17,726 bases of DNA from Clostridiales bacterium (GTDB taxonomy: Bacteria > Bacillota > Clostridia > Oscillospirales > Acutalibacteraceae), in contig JAJQGZ010000212.1 of NCBI GenBank assembly GCA_021200075.1, forward strand, positions 3,133 through 20,858. Reading direction: 5' to 3'. The stretch's first letter is position 1. Every line of letters begins with the position of its first letter. The translations under genes and the position numbers were made by a program. The notes under the pieces are model-generated. The model did not search any database, was not told where the DNA came from, and was given only the letters and a program-made list of their open reading frames with translations. Shown piece after piece: positions 8,256 through 16,981 of the stretch.

Positions 8256-9308
8256 TTATACAAGCGAGAATTTGTATTTTGTCAAGGTTTTAAATTCCTT
8301 GCCTGCTTCAACATAAACGAACGGGAAATTCGGGTGATTGAGAGCGTCGGGATAAAACTGCGTTTCAAGCGCAATGCCCCGTCTGTATGTTACCTTTGAA
8401 TCCCCTTTGCCGGGGTTGCCGTCCCTTGCAAGCCAGCCGCCGCAGTATACCTGAATGCCCGGCAAATCCGTCCACACCTCTAATTTTCTGCCTGATTTTT
8501 CATCAACAAGCACCGCCGCCTGCGACAGCTTGCCGATTTCGGTATTGTAAAGGCAGTAGTTGTTGTCGTATCCGACTCCGTCGATTACGGCACGGAAAGG
8601 CTCGTCGATTTTATCGCCGATTTTGTGCATGGCGGTGAAGTCCATCATTGTACCCTTTACCTCGCTCAATTCGCCGGTGATAAGCTGGTCGCCGTCGGTT
8701 TCTGTAAAATAATCGGCATTGACCTGAAGAAGATGGTTTTCAACAGTTTCGCCGCTGTCTGCGCTGAGATTAAAGTATGTATGGTTAGTGGGATTTGCAA
8801 CCGTTTTTTTGTCGGAATTAACCGTGTAGTCAATGCAAAGAACGTTATCGTCCGTCAGAGTGTATTTAACTCTCATTGTGAAATTGCCCGGGAAGCCGTC
8901 CTGTATATCGGGCGAGAAAAACGAGAATGTAACGCTGTTATCGTCGGTTTCGTCAACGCTCCATATGTTGAAGCTGAAGCGTCCTCCGCCGTGCAAAGTC
9001 CATGTTCCCTGATTTTTCGGTGTATTGTATTCTGCGCCGTCTATAGTGAATTTTGCGTCCCTTATCCTGTTTGCATACCTGCCGACGGTAAGCCCTTGGT
9101 ATCCGAGGTCGGGGTTGACATAATGCTCAGGCTCGTCAAAGCCGAGGACAACATCGCCCAAATTCCCGCCCTTATCCTTAACCTTTACCGACTGCACTCC
9201 TGCGCCGAGCGTCATAAGGGAAACGGACATATCATTTTTATTAGTCAATGTGTAAAGGCCAACAGCTTTACCGTCAACCGTGCCGAAATATTTTTTCTCA
9301 ATGCTCAT
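8256..9308 (-). CDS. galM: Aldose 1-epimerase (galactose mutarotase)
   Basis: GalM interconverts the alpha and beta anomers of glucose and galactose in the cytosol and feeds the Leloir pathway. The 350-residue length is typical. Expected active-site residues are present: N80-R81 in GRYANRI, H106 in LHGG, H176 in NHTYFNL, D248 in GYDNN, and the catalytic base E315 in ALETQFYPD. The ATG has an excellent AAGGAGAGG ribosome site. It is a single-gene unit with its own promoter candidate, convergent with the amidohydrolase remnant and divergent from the FHA gene. No other galactose gene is in the window. Confidence 0.96.
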   Translation of the reverse strand: MSIEKKYFGTVDGKAVGLYTLTNKNDMSVSLMTLGAGVQSVKVKDKGGNLGDVVLGFDEPEHYVNPDLGYQGLTVGRYANRIRDAKFTIDGAEYNTPKNQGTWTLHGGGRFSFNIWSVDETDDNSVTFSFFSPDIQDGFPGNFTMRVKYTLTDDNVLCIDYTVNSDKKTVANPTNHTYFNLSADSGETVENHLLQVNADYFTETDGDQLITGELSEVKGTMMDFTAMHKIGDKIDEPFRAVIDGVGYDNNYCLYNTEIGKLSQAAVLVDEKSGRKLEVWTDLPGIQVYCGGWLARDGNPGKGDSKVTYRRGIALETQFYPDALNHPNFPFVYVEAGKEFKTLTKYKFSLV

Positions 9309-9344
9309 ATAACCTCTCCTTTTTCTGCAATCTTTTGCTATTTA

Positions 9345-9373
9345 AGTATATTCCAAAATGTAAATAAATTCAA
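9345..9373 (-). promoter_or_regulatory. Candidate galM promoter
   Basis: On the minus strand TTGAAT (plus 9368-9373) and TATACT (plus 9345-9350) are separated by 17 bases. The start would fall about 30 nt before the galM ATG. Confidence 0.6.
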
Positions 9374-9445
9374 TAGAATATTGACATTTGGCAATTAAAA
9401 AGATATTTTAAGATATATAATTATGATAAATATATACGTACGGTT

Positions 9446-9474
9446 TTGCTTTTTTTAATCAAATGTAGTATGAT
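9446..9474 (+). promoter_or_regulatory. Candidate promoter of the FHA/SEDS/PBP cluster
   Basis: TTGCTT (9446-9451) and TATGAT (9469-9474) are 17 bases apart, about 110 bases before the FHA gene. A second option is TTGACA at 9381-9386 with TATTTT at 9404-9409, also 17 bases apart, which has the better -35 and poorer -10. Either or both could be used. Confidence 0.4.
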
Positions 9475-9583
9475 GTCATATATGTATTTGGCTAACTGTA
9501 TTGTTATACAAATAAAATTGTGATTTTTTGCACAAGGCGGTAATGCTTTATCGCTTGTTTATAAATATCGGGAGGTTTAAATT

Positions 9584-10342
9584 TTGGATACGATAATTTC
9601 AATAATCGAAGGGGCAATAAGATATATTCTGCCCGTTTTTGCAATAGTGATTCTTTCTGTATGCATTATATCCCTTTTCAGGAACAGACCTCGGCTTCAC
9701 AAGCTTGCACAGCTCGTCGACCAAAACAACGGCTCGATAATTGATATTGACCGCTGGGAAACCTCAATCGGCAAAAGCAAGTCGAATGATATAGTTCTGC
9801 CTATGCCGAATGTGTCAAGGTTCCACGCAGTTATTGCAAAAAAGAGAAATGAGTGGACGATAACCGATACCTTTTCCAAAACGGGCATACTTGTCAACAA
9901 TAAAAAAATCAAGGACAAGTCTGTAATCGAGGACGGAGATATTATAACAATCGGCTCAATTCTGCTCAAGTTCCTTTGCGCCGAGGCGGTTTCCGCACAG
10001 CCCAAAAATAATACGAGAAACGCCGCACAGGAGCTTGACCACAGTAACGGCAATATCGCATATGCGGTGCTTGTGGATGCAAAAACTCACAGACCTATAT
10101 ATTTAAGGAAAAAGGATGTTCTTATCGGCAGGGGAGACGACGCCGATATTCAGATAAATATTGACACCGTCAGCTCTCATCACGCAAGGATTCATCTCAC
10201 ATCTCGTGGATGGGCATTGTCGGATTTAAACAGCCATAACAGCACTAAGCTCAACGGCAGGTTCATAACCCAGCCACAGCTTATATTCGACCGTGACACA
10301 ATCACATTCGGCGAAAGAGTATTTGTATTTTACGAAAAGTAA
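9584..10342 (+). CDS. Membrane-anchored protein with two FHA domains
   Basis: This 252-residue protein has one N-terminal membrane segment (about residues 12-32) and two forkhead-associated domains facing the cytoplasm. FHA1 spans about 60-131 with SIGKSKSNDIVL and SRFH (78-81); FHA2 spans about 178-250 with IGRGDDADIQ, SSHH (197-200), NSHNST and LNG. FHA domains bind phosphothreonine, so the protein probably reads a PrkC/PknB-type kinase signal. It starts with TTG, supported by GGGAGG eight bases upstream, and no better start exists. The SEDS gene follows 11 nt later, with its AAGGAG overlapping this stop. By context it is likely a regulator or scaffold of the peptidoglycan synthase encoded next. 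Confidence 0.9.
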   Translation: MDTIISIIEGAIRYILPVFAIVILSVCIISLFRNRPRLHKLAQLVDQNNGSIIDIDRWETSIGKSKSNDIVLPMPNVSRFHAVIAKKRNEWTITDTFSKTGILVNNKKIKDKSVIEDGDIITIGSILLKFLCAEAVSAQPKNNTRNAAQELDHSNGNIAYAVLVDAKTHRPIYLRKKDVLIGRGDDADIQINIDTVSSHHARIHLTSRGWALSDLNSHNSTKLNGRFITQPQLIFDRDTITFGERVFVFYEK

Positions 10343-10353
10343 GGAGCAGGGTT

Positions 10354-11622
10354 ATGGCGTCAAAAGCAAAGAAAATCCCTAATATAAAGCCGTTAAATAA
10401 TTTTGCCCTGTTGCTTGTGCTTTCCGCTTTTCAGCTTATAACCGGGCTTCAGGCGGCAACGGCTGGGGGCGAATTTTACACCAAAACAATGATTTCAATT
10501 GCATTGCTGATTGCGGCGGAATGGCTTTATGTTTCGCTGTTTTACACGATAATGCACAGGAGGAATTTTGAGCTTGAATTTATAGCATTGTTCCTTTCGG
10601 GAGTCGGTCTTGCGACAGTCGGCTCGGTTGACCCCGACGCCTGCTTTAAGCAGACCTTGATTGTCCTGTGCGGAATTGCGGTATTTGCGGTATTTGTTTT
10701 CATTCTCGGCGATGTCGATTTGTGTATGAAGCTCAGAATGCCGGTTGCGATAGCGGCGCTTGTACTGCTTGTTGCCAATCTTATTTTCGGCACGGTAAAA
10801 TACGGTGCGCAAAACTGGATAGAAATCGGCGGTTTCACCTTTCAGCCGTCGGAATTTGTTAAGGTTGCGTTTATTTTTGTAGGCGCCGCCACGCTTGAAA
10901 AGATACAGACTTCAAAGAACATTATTATGTTCATAGTATTCTCCGTCGTGTGTGTGGGAGCTCTTATACTTATAAGGGATTTCGGCACGGCGCTGATATT
11001 TTTTGTAACATTCCTTATCATAGCATTTATGAATTCGGGCGATATTAAAACTGTCGGTCTTGCTCTTTCAGCCGCAGGTCTCGGCGGAATTATAGTTATC
11101 AAATATAAATCATATGTAACGGCTCGCTTTTTCGTTTACCGCCATATATGGGAAGACCCGTACGGCAACGGCTATCAGCAGACGCATATACTCACCGGTA
11201 TAGCGTCGGGAGGACTTCTCGGTCTCGGTATCGGCAAGGGCAGTATAAGGAATTATTTTGACGATTATCTTGTTATAACAGATGATATTTTCGGTATAAT
11301 ATGCGAGGAATGGGGCTATCTTTTCGGCATTGTTCTTGTTCTGGTTTTTGTTGCGATAGTGGTTTCGGCGCTTGTCAACTCAATAGCCGTAAGGTCTGCT
11401 TTTTATTCAATTGCGGCGATAGCGGCGGCAGGTATGCTCCTTTTCCAAACAGCTCTCAATATATTCGGTATAACGGATATTCTTCCTCTCACCGGAGTAA
11501 CATTGCCTTTCGTCAGCCAAGGCGGCAGCTCAATGCTTTCCTGCTGGGCGGTTCTCGCTTTTATCAAAGCGTCGGATGTCCGCACCTATAATTATATCGG
11601 AGGTGCAAAAAAGAAGAAATGA
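10354..11622 (+). CDS. SEDS-family peptidoglycan glycosyltransferase (FtsW/RodA/SpoVE)
   Basis: SEDS proteins polymerise lipid II into glycan strands at the outer membrane face, in partnership with a class B transpeptidase. The 422-residue protein has about ten hydrophobic helices. Family marks are NWIEIGGFTFQPSEFVK (about 154-170), RDFGTAL (208-214), LTGIASGGLLGLGIGKG (280-296), VITDD (307-311; D310 aligns with the catalytic Asp of RodA's TDF motif) and LPLTGVTLPFVSQGGSS (377-393). The last reads SQGGSS in place of the commoner SYGGSS. The order FHA, SEDS, PBP resembles the actinobacterial fhaB-rodA-pbpA arrangement. RodA and FtsW cannot be told apart with confidence. The stop overlaps the next start as ATGA. 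Confidence 0.93.
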   Translation: MASKAKKIPNIKPLNNFALLLVLSAFQLITGLQAATAGGEFYTKTMISIALLIAAEWLYVSLFYTIMHRRNFELEFIALFLSGVGLATVGSVDPDACFKQTLIVLCGIAVFAVFVFILGDVDLCMKLRMPVAIAALVLLVANLIFGTVKYGAQNWIEIGGFTFQPSEFVKVAFIFVGAATLEKIQTSKNIIMFIVFSVVCVGALILIRDFGTALIFFVTFLIIAFMNSGDIKTVGLALSAAGLGGIIVIKYKSYVTARFFVYRHIWEDPYGNGYQQTHILTGIASGGLLGLGIGKGSIRNYFDDYLVITDDIFGIICEEWGYLFGIVLVLVFVAIVVSALVNSIAVRSAFYSIAAIAAAGMLLFQTALNIFGITDILPLTGVTLPFVSQGGSSMLSCWAVLAFIKASDVRTYNYIGGAKKKK

Positions 11623-13007
11623 AGATGATAATAAAAAGAGGAATTTTCCTCTGGATATTTGTTATAGCTTTTATCGCAGGCTTGGTTGTCTTGACTGTGG
11701 ATTTCGTCAAAAACGGCGAGGACTGGGTTATGCAGCCGTATAACAGCTATGTTTATTCAAACGGCGAGCTTATCGGCGCAGGCAAAATTACGGATACAAA
11801 CGGCAGAAGTCTGGCGGAAACTAATGACGGCGAAAGGGAATATAACGATTCCTTAACCACGAGGAAATCAACGCTCCACACCGTCGGCGATACAAAGGGC
11901 TTTATCTCAACCGGCGTTCAAAATGTTTATAAATCCCACCTTATCGGATATAATATATTGTCGGGAATTTACGGCATTACGCAGGACGGAAGCGGAAACG
12001 ATATGCAGCTCACGATTGATGCGGATATTTGCGATATAGCATATGAGGCATTGTCGGATTACAAGGCAGGCTGTGTGGGAGTAGTAAATTATAAAACGGG
12101 CGATATTGTATGTATGGTTTCAACTCCGAGCTACGACCCCGAGGACGAACCGTTGGATCTTGACAGCTCCGATGAATATGAAGGAGCGTATATTAACAGG
12201 CTTTTGAGCGGACTTTACACTCCCGGTTCCACTTTTAAACTGGTTTCTGCCATATGTGCGCTCGAAAATATTTTGGATATTGAAAGCAGAACCTTTGCCT
12301 GCACAGGGGAATACGACACCGGCAGCGGAACGCCGATAGAGTGTAACGCAACCCACGGAACGATTACATTTGAGGAGGCTTTGGCTGAATCCTGCAACTC
12401 CGCATTTGCCGAGATTGCCGTTGAACTCGGAGCCAAAAAGCTTGCTCAGACCGCAAAGGAGCTTGGATTGACATCCTCTGTTTCCGTAAGCGGAGATATT
12501 GAATCGTCAACAGGCAGATTTTTCCTTGAAGACGGGGACGCCGACGATTATATCGGCTGGACGGGAATCGGTCAGGGCGATACTCTTGTTTCGCCTATTG
12601 CTATGCTTCGCCTTGTCGCCGCTATTGCAAACGACGGTCAGGCGGTGTCGCTCAACTTGGTGGAATCCTTTGCGACGAAAGCCGGCAAGGCGCTCGACCT
12701 TGATTTTACCGTTAAGGATACCCCTCTTTTAAGCAGTGATATTGCTTCAAAAATGAAATCGCTGATGCGTAATAATGTTGAAAGTCAGTACGGCGATTAT
12801 AACTATGAGGGGCTTAATCTGTGCGCAAAATCGGGTACGGCGCAGATTGACGATGTCGATTCCCACAATACGGCGTGGTTCGTTGGCTTTATGGACGATG
12901 ATGATAATCCGTATGCTTTTGTCGTTCTTGTTGAGTACGGCAATTCAGGCTCCAAGACCGCAGGGCCTATTGCCAACAAGGTGCTTCAGGCATTGGTTGA
13001 CGATTGA
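11619..13007 (+). CDS. Class B penicillin-binding protein (transpeptidase)
   Basis: This 462-residue D,D-transpeptidase cross-links peptidoglycan at the outer membrane face and is the expected partner of the SEDS polymerase encoded just before it. It has one N-terminal membrane anchor (about 9-30), a small N-terminal module to about 125, and the penicillin-binding fold beyond. Active-site motifs are S204-TFK207, S258-C-N260 and K404-SGTAQ. No PASTA repeats are present. The size fits the PbpA subtype of class B PBPs and not the larger FtsI forms. The ATG lies in an ATGA overlap, implying translational coupling; an in-frame ATG at 11625 is an alternative start. Confidence 0.94.
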   Translation: MKMIIKRGIFLWIFVIAFIAGLVVLTVDFVKNGEDWVMQPYNSYVYSNGELIGAGKITDTNGRSLAETNDGEREYNDSLTTRKSTLHTVGDTKGFISTGVQNVYKSHLIGYNILSGIYGITQDGSGNDMQLTIDADICDIAYEALSDYKAGCVGVVNYKTGDIVCMVSTPSYDPEDEPLDLDSSDEYEGAYINRLLSGLYTPGSTFKLVSAICALENILDIESRTFACTGEYDTGSGTPIECNATHGTITFEEALAESCNSAFAEIAVELGAKKLAQTAKELGLTSSVSVSGDIESSTGRFFLEDGDADDYIGWTGIGQGDTLVSPIAMLRLVAAIANDGQAVSLNLVESFATKAGKALDLDFTVKDTPLLSSDIASKMKSLMRNNVESQYGDYNYEGLNLCAKSGTAQIDDVDSHNTAWFVGFMDDDDNPYAFVVLVEYGNSGSKTAGPIANKVLQALVDD

Positions 13008-13022
13008 TGAATGACCTATAAT
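12993..13022 (+). promoter_or_regulatory. Possible internal promoter before hflX
   Basis: A perfect TATAAT (13017-13022) lies just after the transpeptidase stop, with TTGGTT (12993-12998) 18 bases upstream. The start would be about ten bases before the hflX ATG, which itself lacks a clear ribosome site, so a very short leader is possible. The -35 is weak and the spacing is long. Confidence 0.3.
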
Positions 13023-13038
13023 TTTACTGAAATTGCTT

Positions 13039-14295
13039 ATGAATTTTGATTACAACGATGAAAATACGCAGGAAAAGGCTCTGTTAATCGGAGTTGACAC
13101 CGGCGAATATGATGCCGAGGCATCAATGGACGAGCTTGCCGAGCTTGCGAAAACCGCAGGCGCTTTTGTGCAGGCGAGGATTATGCAAAAAAGAGACGCC
13201 CCAAACGGTGTCTCTTTTGTCGGTAAAGGCTGTTTGGAGCAGGCGGCGGAATTTTGCGGCGCAAACGATACGGATATTATCATTGCGGACAGCGAGCTTA
13301 CTCCTGTGCAGGTCAGGAATATCGAGGATGAAACCGATGTCAGGGTAATCGACAGAACCACTCTTATACTCGATATTTTCGCTTCAAGAGCAAGGTCTAA
13401 AGAGGGTAAGCTTCAAACCGAGCTTGCACAGCTTAAATATTCTTTGCCGAGGCTCACCGGCAAGGGTTCGTCAATGTCAAGGCTCGGCGGAGGTATCGGA
13501 ACAAGAGGCCCGGGCGAGACTAAGCTTGAAACCGACAAAAGGCATATCAGAAGAAGAATACAGTCAATAAAAAAAGAGCTTGACGGCGTTGAACGCAGAC
13601 GAGCCTTGCAGCATAACCGCAGGAAGAAAAACGGTGTGTTCAGCGTGGCTGTTGTGGGATATACAAACGCAGGTAAATCAACTCTTATGAACACTTTGAC
13701 AAACGCAGGCGTTTTGCAGGAGGATAAGCTTTTCGCAACTCTTGACCCAACGGCGAGGAAGCTTACTCTGCCCGACGGACGGCAAATAATGCTTATTGAT
13801 ACGGTCGGCTTTATCAGTCGGCTTCCGCACCAGCTTGTAGACGCTTTTCGCTCCACTTTGGAGGAAGCGGTCTACGCCGATGTGATACTGAATATTTGCG
13901 ATGCTTCCGACAGCGAATGCCTTAACCACACCAAGATTTCCGAGGAGATACTTAAATCCCTGTTTGACGGCGGTATTGTTACCGTGCCGGTGATAACTGT
14001 GTTCAACAAATGCGATATTGCAAGGGATATAAATAAATTCGGTTCAAACGACGCCGTCAGAATCAGCGCAAAAACCGGCGAGGGTATAGACGAGCTTTTG
14101 CTCGCCGTTGAAAAAGCACTTGTGCAGACAAGGAAAAGAGTAAGGCTTTTAATCCCGTTTGACAAAGGCTCTCTTGTTTCAAAGGTAAGGGAGAACGGCG
14201 AGGTGTATCACGAGGAGTACACGGAAAACGGGGCGGTAATCGAAGCGGCGGTTGATATTTCGGTTTTGGGAGCGTTGAGTGAATATATTATTTAG
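13039..14295 (+). CDS. hflX: Ribosome-splitting GTPase HflX
   Basis: HflX binds the 50S ribosome and separates stalled or hibernating 70S particles under heat or antibiotic stress. In the 418-residue form used here, the N-terminal nucleotide-binding domain is followed by the glycine-rich linker GGGIGTRGPGETKLE (about 150-164) and a coiled segment, then the G domain: GYTNAGKS (207-214), DTVGF (254-258), NKCD (323-326) and SAKTGEG. The frame extends back to TTG at 13033, but ATG 13039 is the more ordinary start; neither has a convincing ribosome site. It is 31 nt after the transpeptidase gene and may be co-transcribed or have its own promoter. Confidence 0.95.
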   Translation: MNFDYNDENTQEKALLIGVDTGEYDAEASMDELAELAKTAGAFVQARIMQKRDAPNGVSFVGKGCLEQAAEFCGANDTDIIIADSELTPVQVRNIEDETDVRVIDRTTLILDIFASRARSKEGKLQTELAQLKYSLPRLTGKGSSMSRLGGGIGTRGPGETKLETDKRHIRRRIQSIKKELDGVERRRALQHNRRKKNGVFSVAVVGYTNAGKSTLMNTLTNAGVLQEDKLFATLDPTARKLTLPDGRQIMLIDTVGFISRLPHQLVDAFRSTLEEAVYADVILNICDASDSECLNHTKISEEILKSLFDGGIVTVPVITVFNKCDIARDINKFGSNDAVRISAKTGEGIDELLLAVEKALVQTRKRVRLLIPFDKGSLVSKVRENGEVYHEEYTENGAVIEAAVDISVLGALSEYII

Positions 14296-14371
14296 CCGTT
14301 TAAATTTAATATAATCACACTATGTAATAATTGTTTATTCTTAATTCATAATATTACTTAGGTGATTGGTT

Positions 14372-14845
14372 ATGAAAATACTGACTTTTAAGCTCACTCC
14401 CAAAAAAGCGTTCGGTATAATTCTCGCTTTGACCGGTATTGCGGTTATTGCTGTTACATTCGCTTCAAATCATATTCCTGACAGTGAAAGCGTTTCGGCT
14501 TCAATAAACGCTTCAACCGACGAGCAAAGGCGGGATTACCTGCTTTCCTATGGGTGGGAAACCGCCGAGGAATATGAGGAAAAGGAGCTGGAGCTTACCG
14601 TCCCCGAAAGGTGGAACGAGGTTTATGTTCAGTATAACGAAATTCAAATCAATCAGGGCTTTGACTTGTCGGATTATAAGGGAAAAACCGTCACGCTTTA
14701 TACATACACGGTTACAAATTACGACGGTGCAAGCGAGGGTATAAACGCCGATATGCTTGTGTGCGACGGTGTGCTTATCGGCGGTGAGATTTGCAACACC
14801 TCGGCTGAAAACGGCTTCCTCGTCGGCTTTGATTCGGCTTCCTGA
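14372..14845 (+). CDS. DUF4830 domain-containing membrane-anchored protein
   Basis: This 157-residue protein has one N-terminal hydrophobic segment (about residues 12-31), then an extracytoplasmic part with DYLLSYGWE, a conserved VPxxWNEVYVQYNEIQ region, GFDLSDYKGKTVTLYTY and VCDGVLIGGEICN. This is the pattern of DUF4830, an uncharacterised family of Clostridia. Function is unknown; it is probably anchored at the membrane with the domain outside. The frame opens with TTG at 14366, but ATG 14372 has AGGTGA six bases upstream and is preferred. The rsuA reading begins 30 nt after the stop. Confidence 0.83.
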   Translation: MKILTFKLTPKKAFGIILALTGIAVIAVTFASNHIPDSESVSASINASTDEQRRDYLLSYGWETAEEYEEKELELTVPERWNEVYVQYNEIQINQGFDLSDYKGKTVTLYTYTVTNYDGASEGINADMLVCDGVLIGGEICNTSAENGFLVGFDSAS

Positions 14846-14875
14846 TTTTGTAAAATTTACGGAGACTGCGGATTT

Positions 14876-15579
14876 ATGGAAAGATTGGACAAAATCATTT
14901 CCGCCTCGCTCAATGTTACCAGGAGCGAAGCGGTGCATATTATAAAAAAAGGAGAGATAACCGTTGACAGCAAAACGGTAAAAATTCTTCTCAAAAAATT
15001 GATGAAAATTCCTGCGCCTTTGCTCATCTCGGAAAAGAGCTTAAATACAGCAGGTATGTCTATATTATGATGAATAAGCCGAAGGGCGTAATCTCCGCTT
15101 CAAACGGCAGGGGAGAGCTTCACGTAACCGATATTCTCCCGGATGATATGAAGCGGAAAAATCTGTTCCCTGCCGGCAGACTCGATATTGACACAACCGG
15201 TTTTGTGCTTATAACGGACAACGGCGAGCTTGCACATAAAATTTTAAGCCCGAAAAATCATATACCCAAAACTTATATTGCTGTTTTGGACAAGCCGTTT
15301 GACAATGTGCTTGCAGATGAATTTAAAATCGGAGTTGAGCTTGATGGCAAAAAAATGCCTGCCTGCCGATATTAAAGCAACAAACGGCGATTTTCGCATT
15401 GCCGAGGTTGTCATCAGACAGGGAATGTATCATCAGATAAAACGGATGTTTAAAAAATCGGCATAACCGTTTCGGAGCTTAAAAGAATTAAAATGGGAAA
15501 TCTTCCGCTTAATGAAAATCTTGCCGAGGGCGAATACCGATACCTTTCAAACGAAGAGGGCGCAATGCTTCAAAGCTGA
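14876..15579 (+). pseudogene. rsuA: 16S rRNA pseudouridine synthase RsuA, broken by three single-A indels
   Basis: RsuA-type enzymes make a pseudouridine (U516 in E. coli) in 16S rRNA. The start at 14876 (GGAG upstream) encodes an S4-like RNA-binding domain, MERLDKIISASLNVTRSEA. Adding an A to the run at 14980-14984 continues as NSSQKIDENSCAFAHLGKEL into MMNKPKGVISA and the catalytic AGRLDIDTTG. Removing one A from the A7 run at 15349-15355 continues as KKCLPADIKATNGDF to GMYHQIKRMFKK. Adding an A to 15452-15457 continues as IGITVSELKRIKMGNL to the stop at 15577-15579. The restored protein is 234 residues, normal for the family, with the catalytic Asp present. As written, no full-length product can be made. 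No base substitution creates a stop. Confidence 0.82.
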
Positions 15580-15664
15580 AAAAATTTCACATTAAACATT
15601 GTTAATTATCGGTGAAATTCGATTATGCACTCACACAAAAAAATTAATTTTTTTGTTAAAAAGG

Positions 15665-15693
15665 TTGCAAAATGGTTAATGTCCTTGTATAAT
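15665..15693 (+). promoter_or_regulatory. Sigma-A promoter of the PucR/CdaR-like regulator
   Basis: TTGCAA (15665-15670) and a perfect TATAAT (15688-15693) are 17 bases apart. The leader would be about 85 nt and is AT-rich. This gives the regulator its own transcript, separate from the hflX/rsuA run. Confidence 0.7.
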
Positions 15694-15785
15694 ATTACCA
15701 AGAGTTGCGACTACTTTTTGTGCAATTTTCTTATATTGTTTATTTTTATTCGTTTTGATGCTTTTGCAAACGAGAGGTGAACAAA

Positions 15786-16874
15786 ATGCCCAACAGATTA
15801 TTTCAGGAAATAATAAATCAAATGCGTGACGCTGTCGACCGAACTATCGGCGTGGTTGACGAAAGCGGTATAGTTATTACTTGCAGTGAACTCGGTATGA
15901 TAGGCGAAACCAGACGGGGAATTTTGACGGCAGGCGTGTTTAACGGCACGCCGCAAACCTGCGTTGATAATGCAACCTATACGGTGTTTAATGTTTTGGT
16001 TCGACCCGAATATGCCGTTTTTGTTGACGGTACAGACGAGCTGAGCCACCGCTATTCCCAGCTTATCGCCATTGCGCTTGATAAGATTAAGCAGAATAAT
16101 GATGAAAAATTCGACAGGGCAAATTTTGTTAAAAATGTTATTCTCGACAATATTCTCCCCGGGGATATTTATATAAAGTCGAGGGAACTTCAATTCAACA
16201 ACGATGCCGCGAGAGTTGTATTTCTTATTAGAGTAACGCAGGAAACCGAGGTTTCCGTGTTTGATGTTATTCAAAATTTCTTCCCGGATAAAAATAAGGA
16301 TTTCGTAATCAATATTAACGAAAGCGATATTGCTCTTGTAAAAGAGGTAAGGCCCAATGTTGACAGGAACGACCTTGAAAAATTGGCTCGTTCAATCAAC
16401 GATACCCTGCTTGCGGAATTTTATTTCAACGCTCTCATCGGTATCGGCACCTGCGTAACCGGTGTTAAGGAACTTGCCTATTCATTTAAGGAAGCGCAGG
16501 TTGCGCTGGAAATCGGCAAGGTGTTCGACACCGAGCGTACAATTGTCAGCTATGAAAATTTGGGTATCGCCCGTCTTATTTATCAGCTGCCGACAACTTT
16601 TTGCGATATGTTCCTCAAAGAGGTGTTCAAAAAGGGTTCGATAGATTCTCTCGATCAGGAAACTCTCTTTACAATTCAAAAGTTTTTTGAAAATAACCTC
16701 AATGTTTCCGAAACCTCGAGGAAGCTCTTTATCCACAGGAATACCCTTGTTTACAGACTTGAGAAGATTAAAAAGCTCACCGGTCTTGATTTGAGGGAGT
16801 TTGACGACGCTACTGTCTTCAAGGTTGCCCTTATGGTAAATAAATACCTCACATCAAGCCCTGTTAAGTACTAA
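15786..16874 (+). CDS. PucR/CdaR-type transcriptional regulator
   Basis: The 362-residue protein has an N-terminal sensory region resembling the sugar-diacid recognition part of CdaR (GVVDESGIVITCSELGMIGE, about residues 22-41), a central GGDEF-like/CdaR middle region (FNALIGIGTCVTGVKELAYSFKEA near 215-240), and a C-terminal PucR-type helix-turn-helix: FFENNLNVSETSRKLFIHRN then TLVYRLEKIKKLTGLD. Such proteins are ligand-responsive activators of carbon or nitrogen utilisation genes; the ligand here cannot be read. The frame reaches a GTG at 15777, but ATG 15786 follows GAGAGGTGA at five-base spacing and is preferred. A strong terminator lies about 110 bases downstream. The glycosidase gene further on is a possible but unproven target. 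Confidence 0.85.
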   Translation: MPNRLFQEIINQMRDAVDRTIGVVDESGIVITCSELGMIGETRRGILTAGVFNGTPQTCVDNATYTVFNVLVRPEYAVFVDGTDELSHRYSQLIAIALDKIKQNNDEKFDRANFVKNVILDNILPGDIYIKSRELQFNNDAARVVFLIRVTQETEVSVFDVIQNFFPDKNKDFVININESDIALVKEVRPNVDRNDLEKLARSINDTLLAEFYFNALIGIGTCVTGVKELAYSFKEAQVALEIGKVFDTERTIVSYENLGIARLIYQLPTTFCDMFLKEVFKKGSIDSLDQETLFTIQKFFENNLNVSETSRKLFIHRNTLVYRLEKIKKLTGLDLREFDDATVFKVALMVNKYLTSSPVKY

Positions 16875-16981
16875 TGACAGGCTGAAAGCAGTTATAACCG
16901 CACCGTTGATTAATAGTTGTAGATTATTTCTCTTATTGGGATTTTAATTATATTAAAATTATTCTTCTCAATGTTATATCT

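Noticed and set aside
8625..9398. Plus-strand 257-residue frame opposite galM
   Set aside because: It is antisense to the clearly conserved galM, Cys/Val-rich, with no family pattern or ribosome site.
15583..15619. AATTTCAC / GTGAAATT hairpin after rsuA as a terminator
   Set aside because: The stem is only 8 AT-rich base pairs with a 21-base loop and no following T tract; too weak to call.
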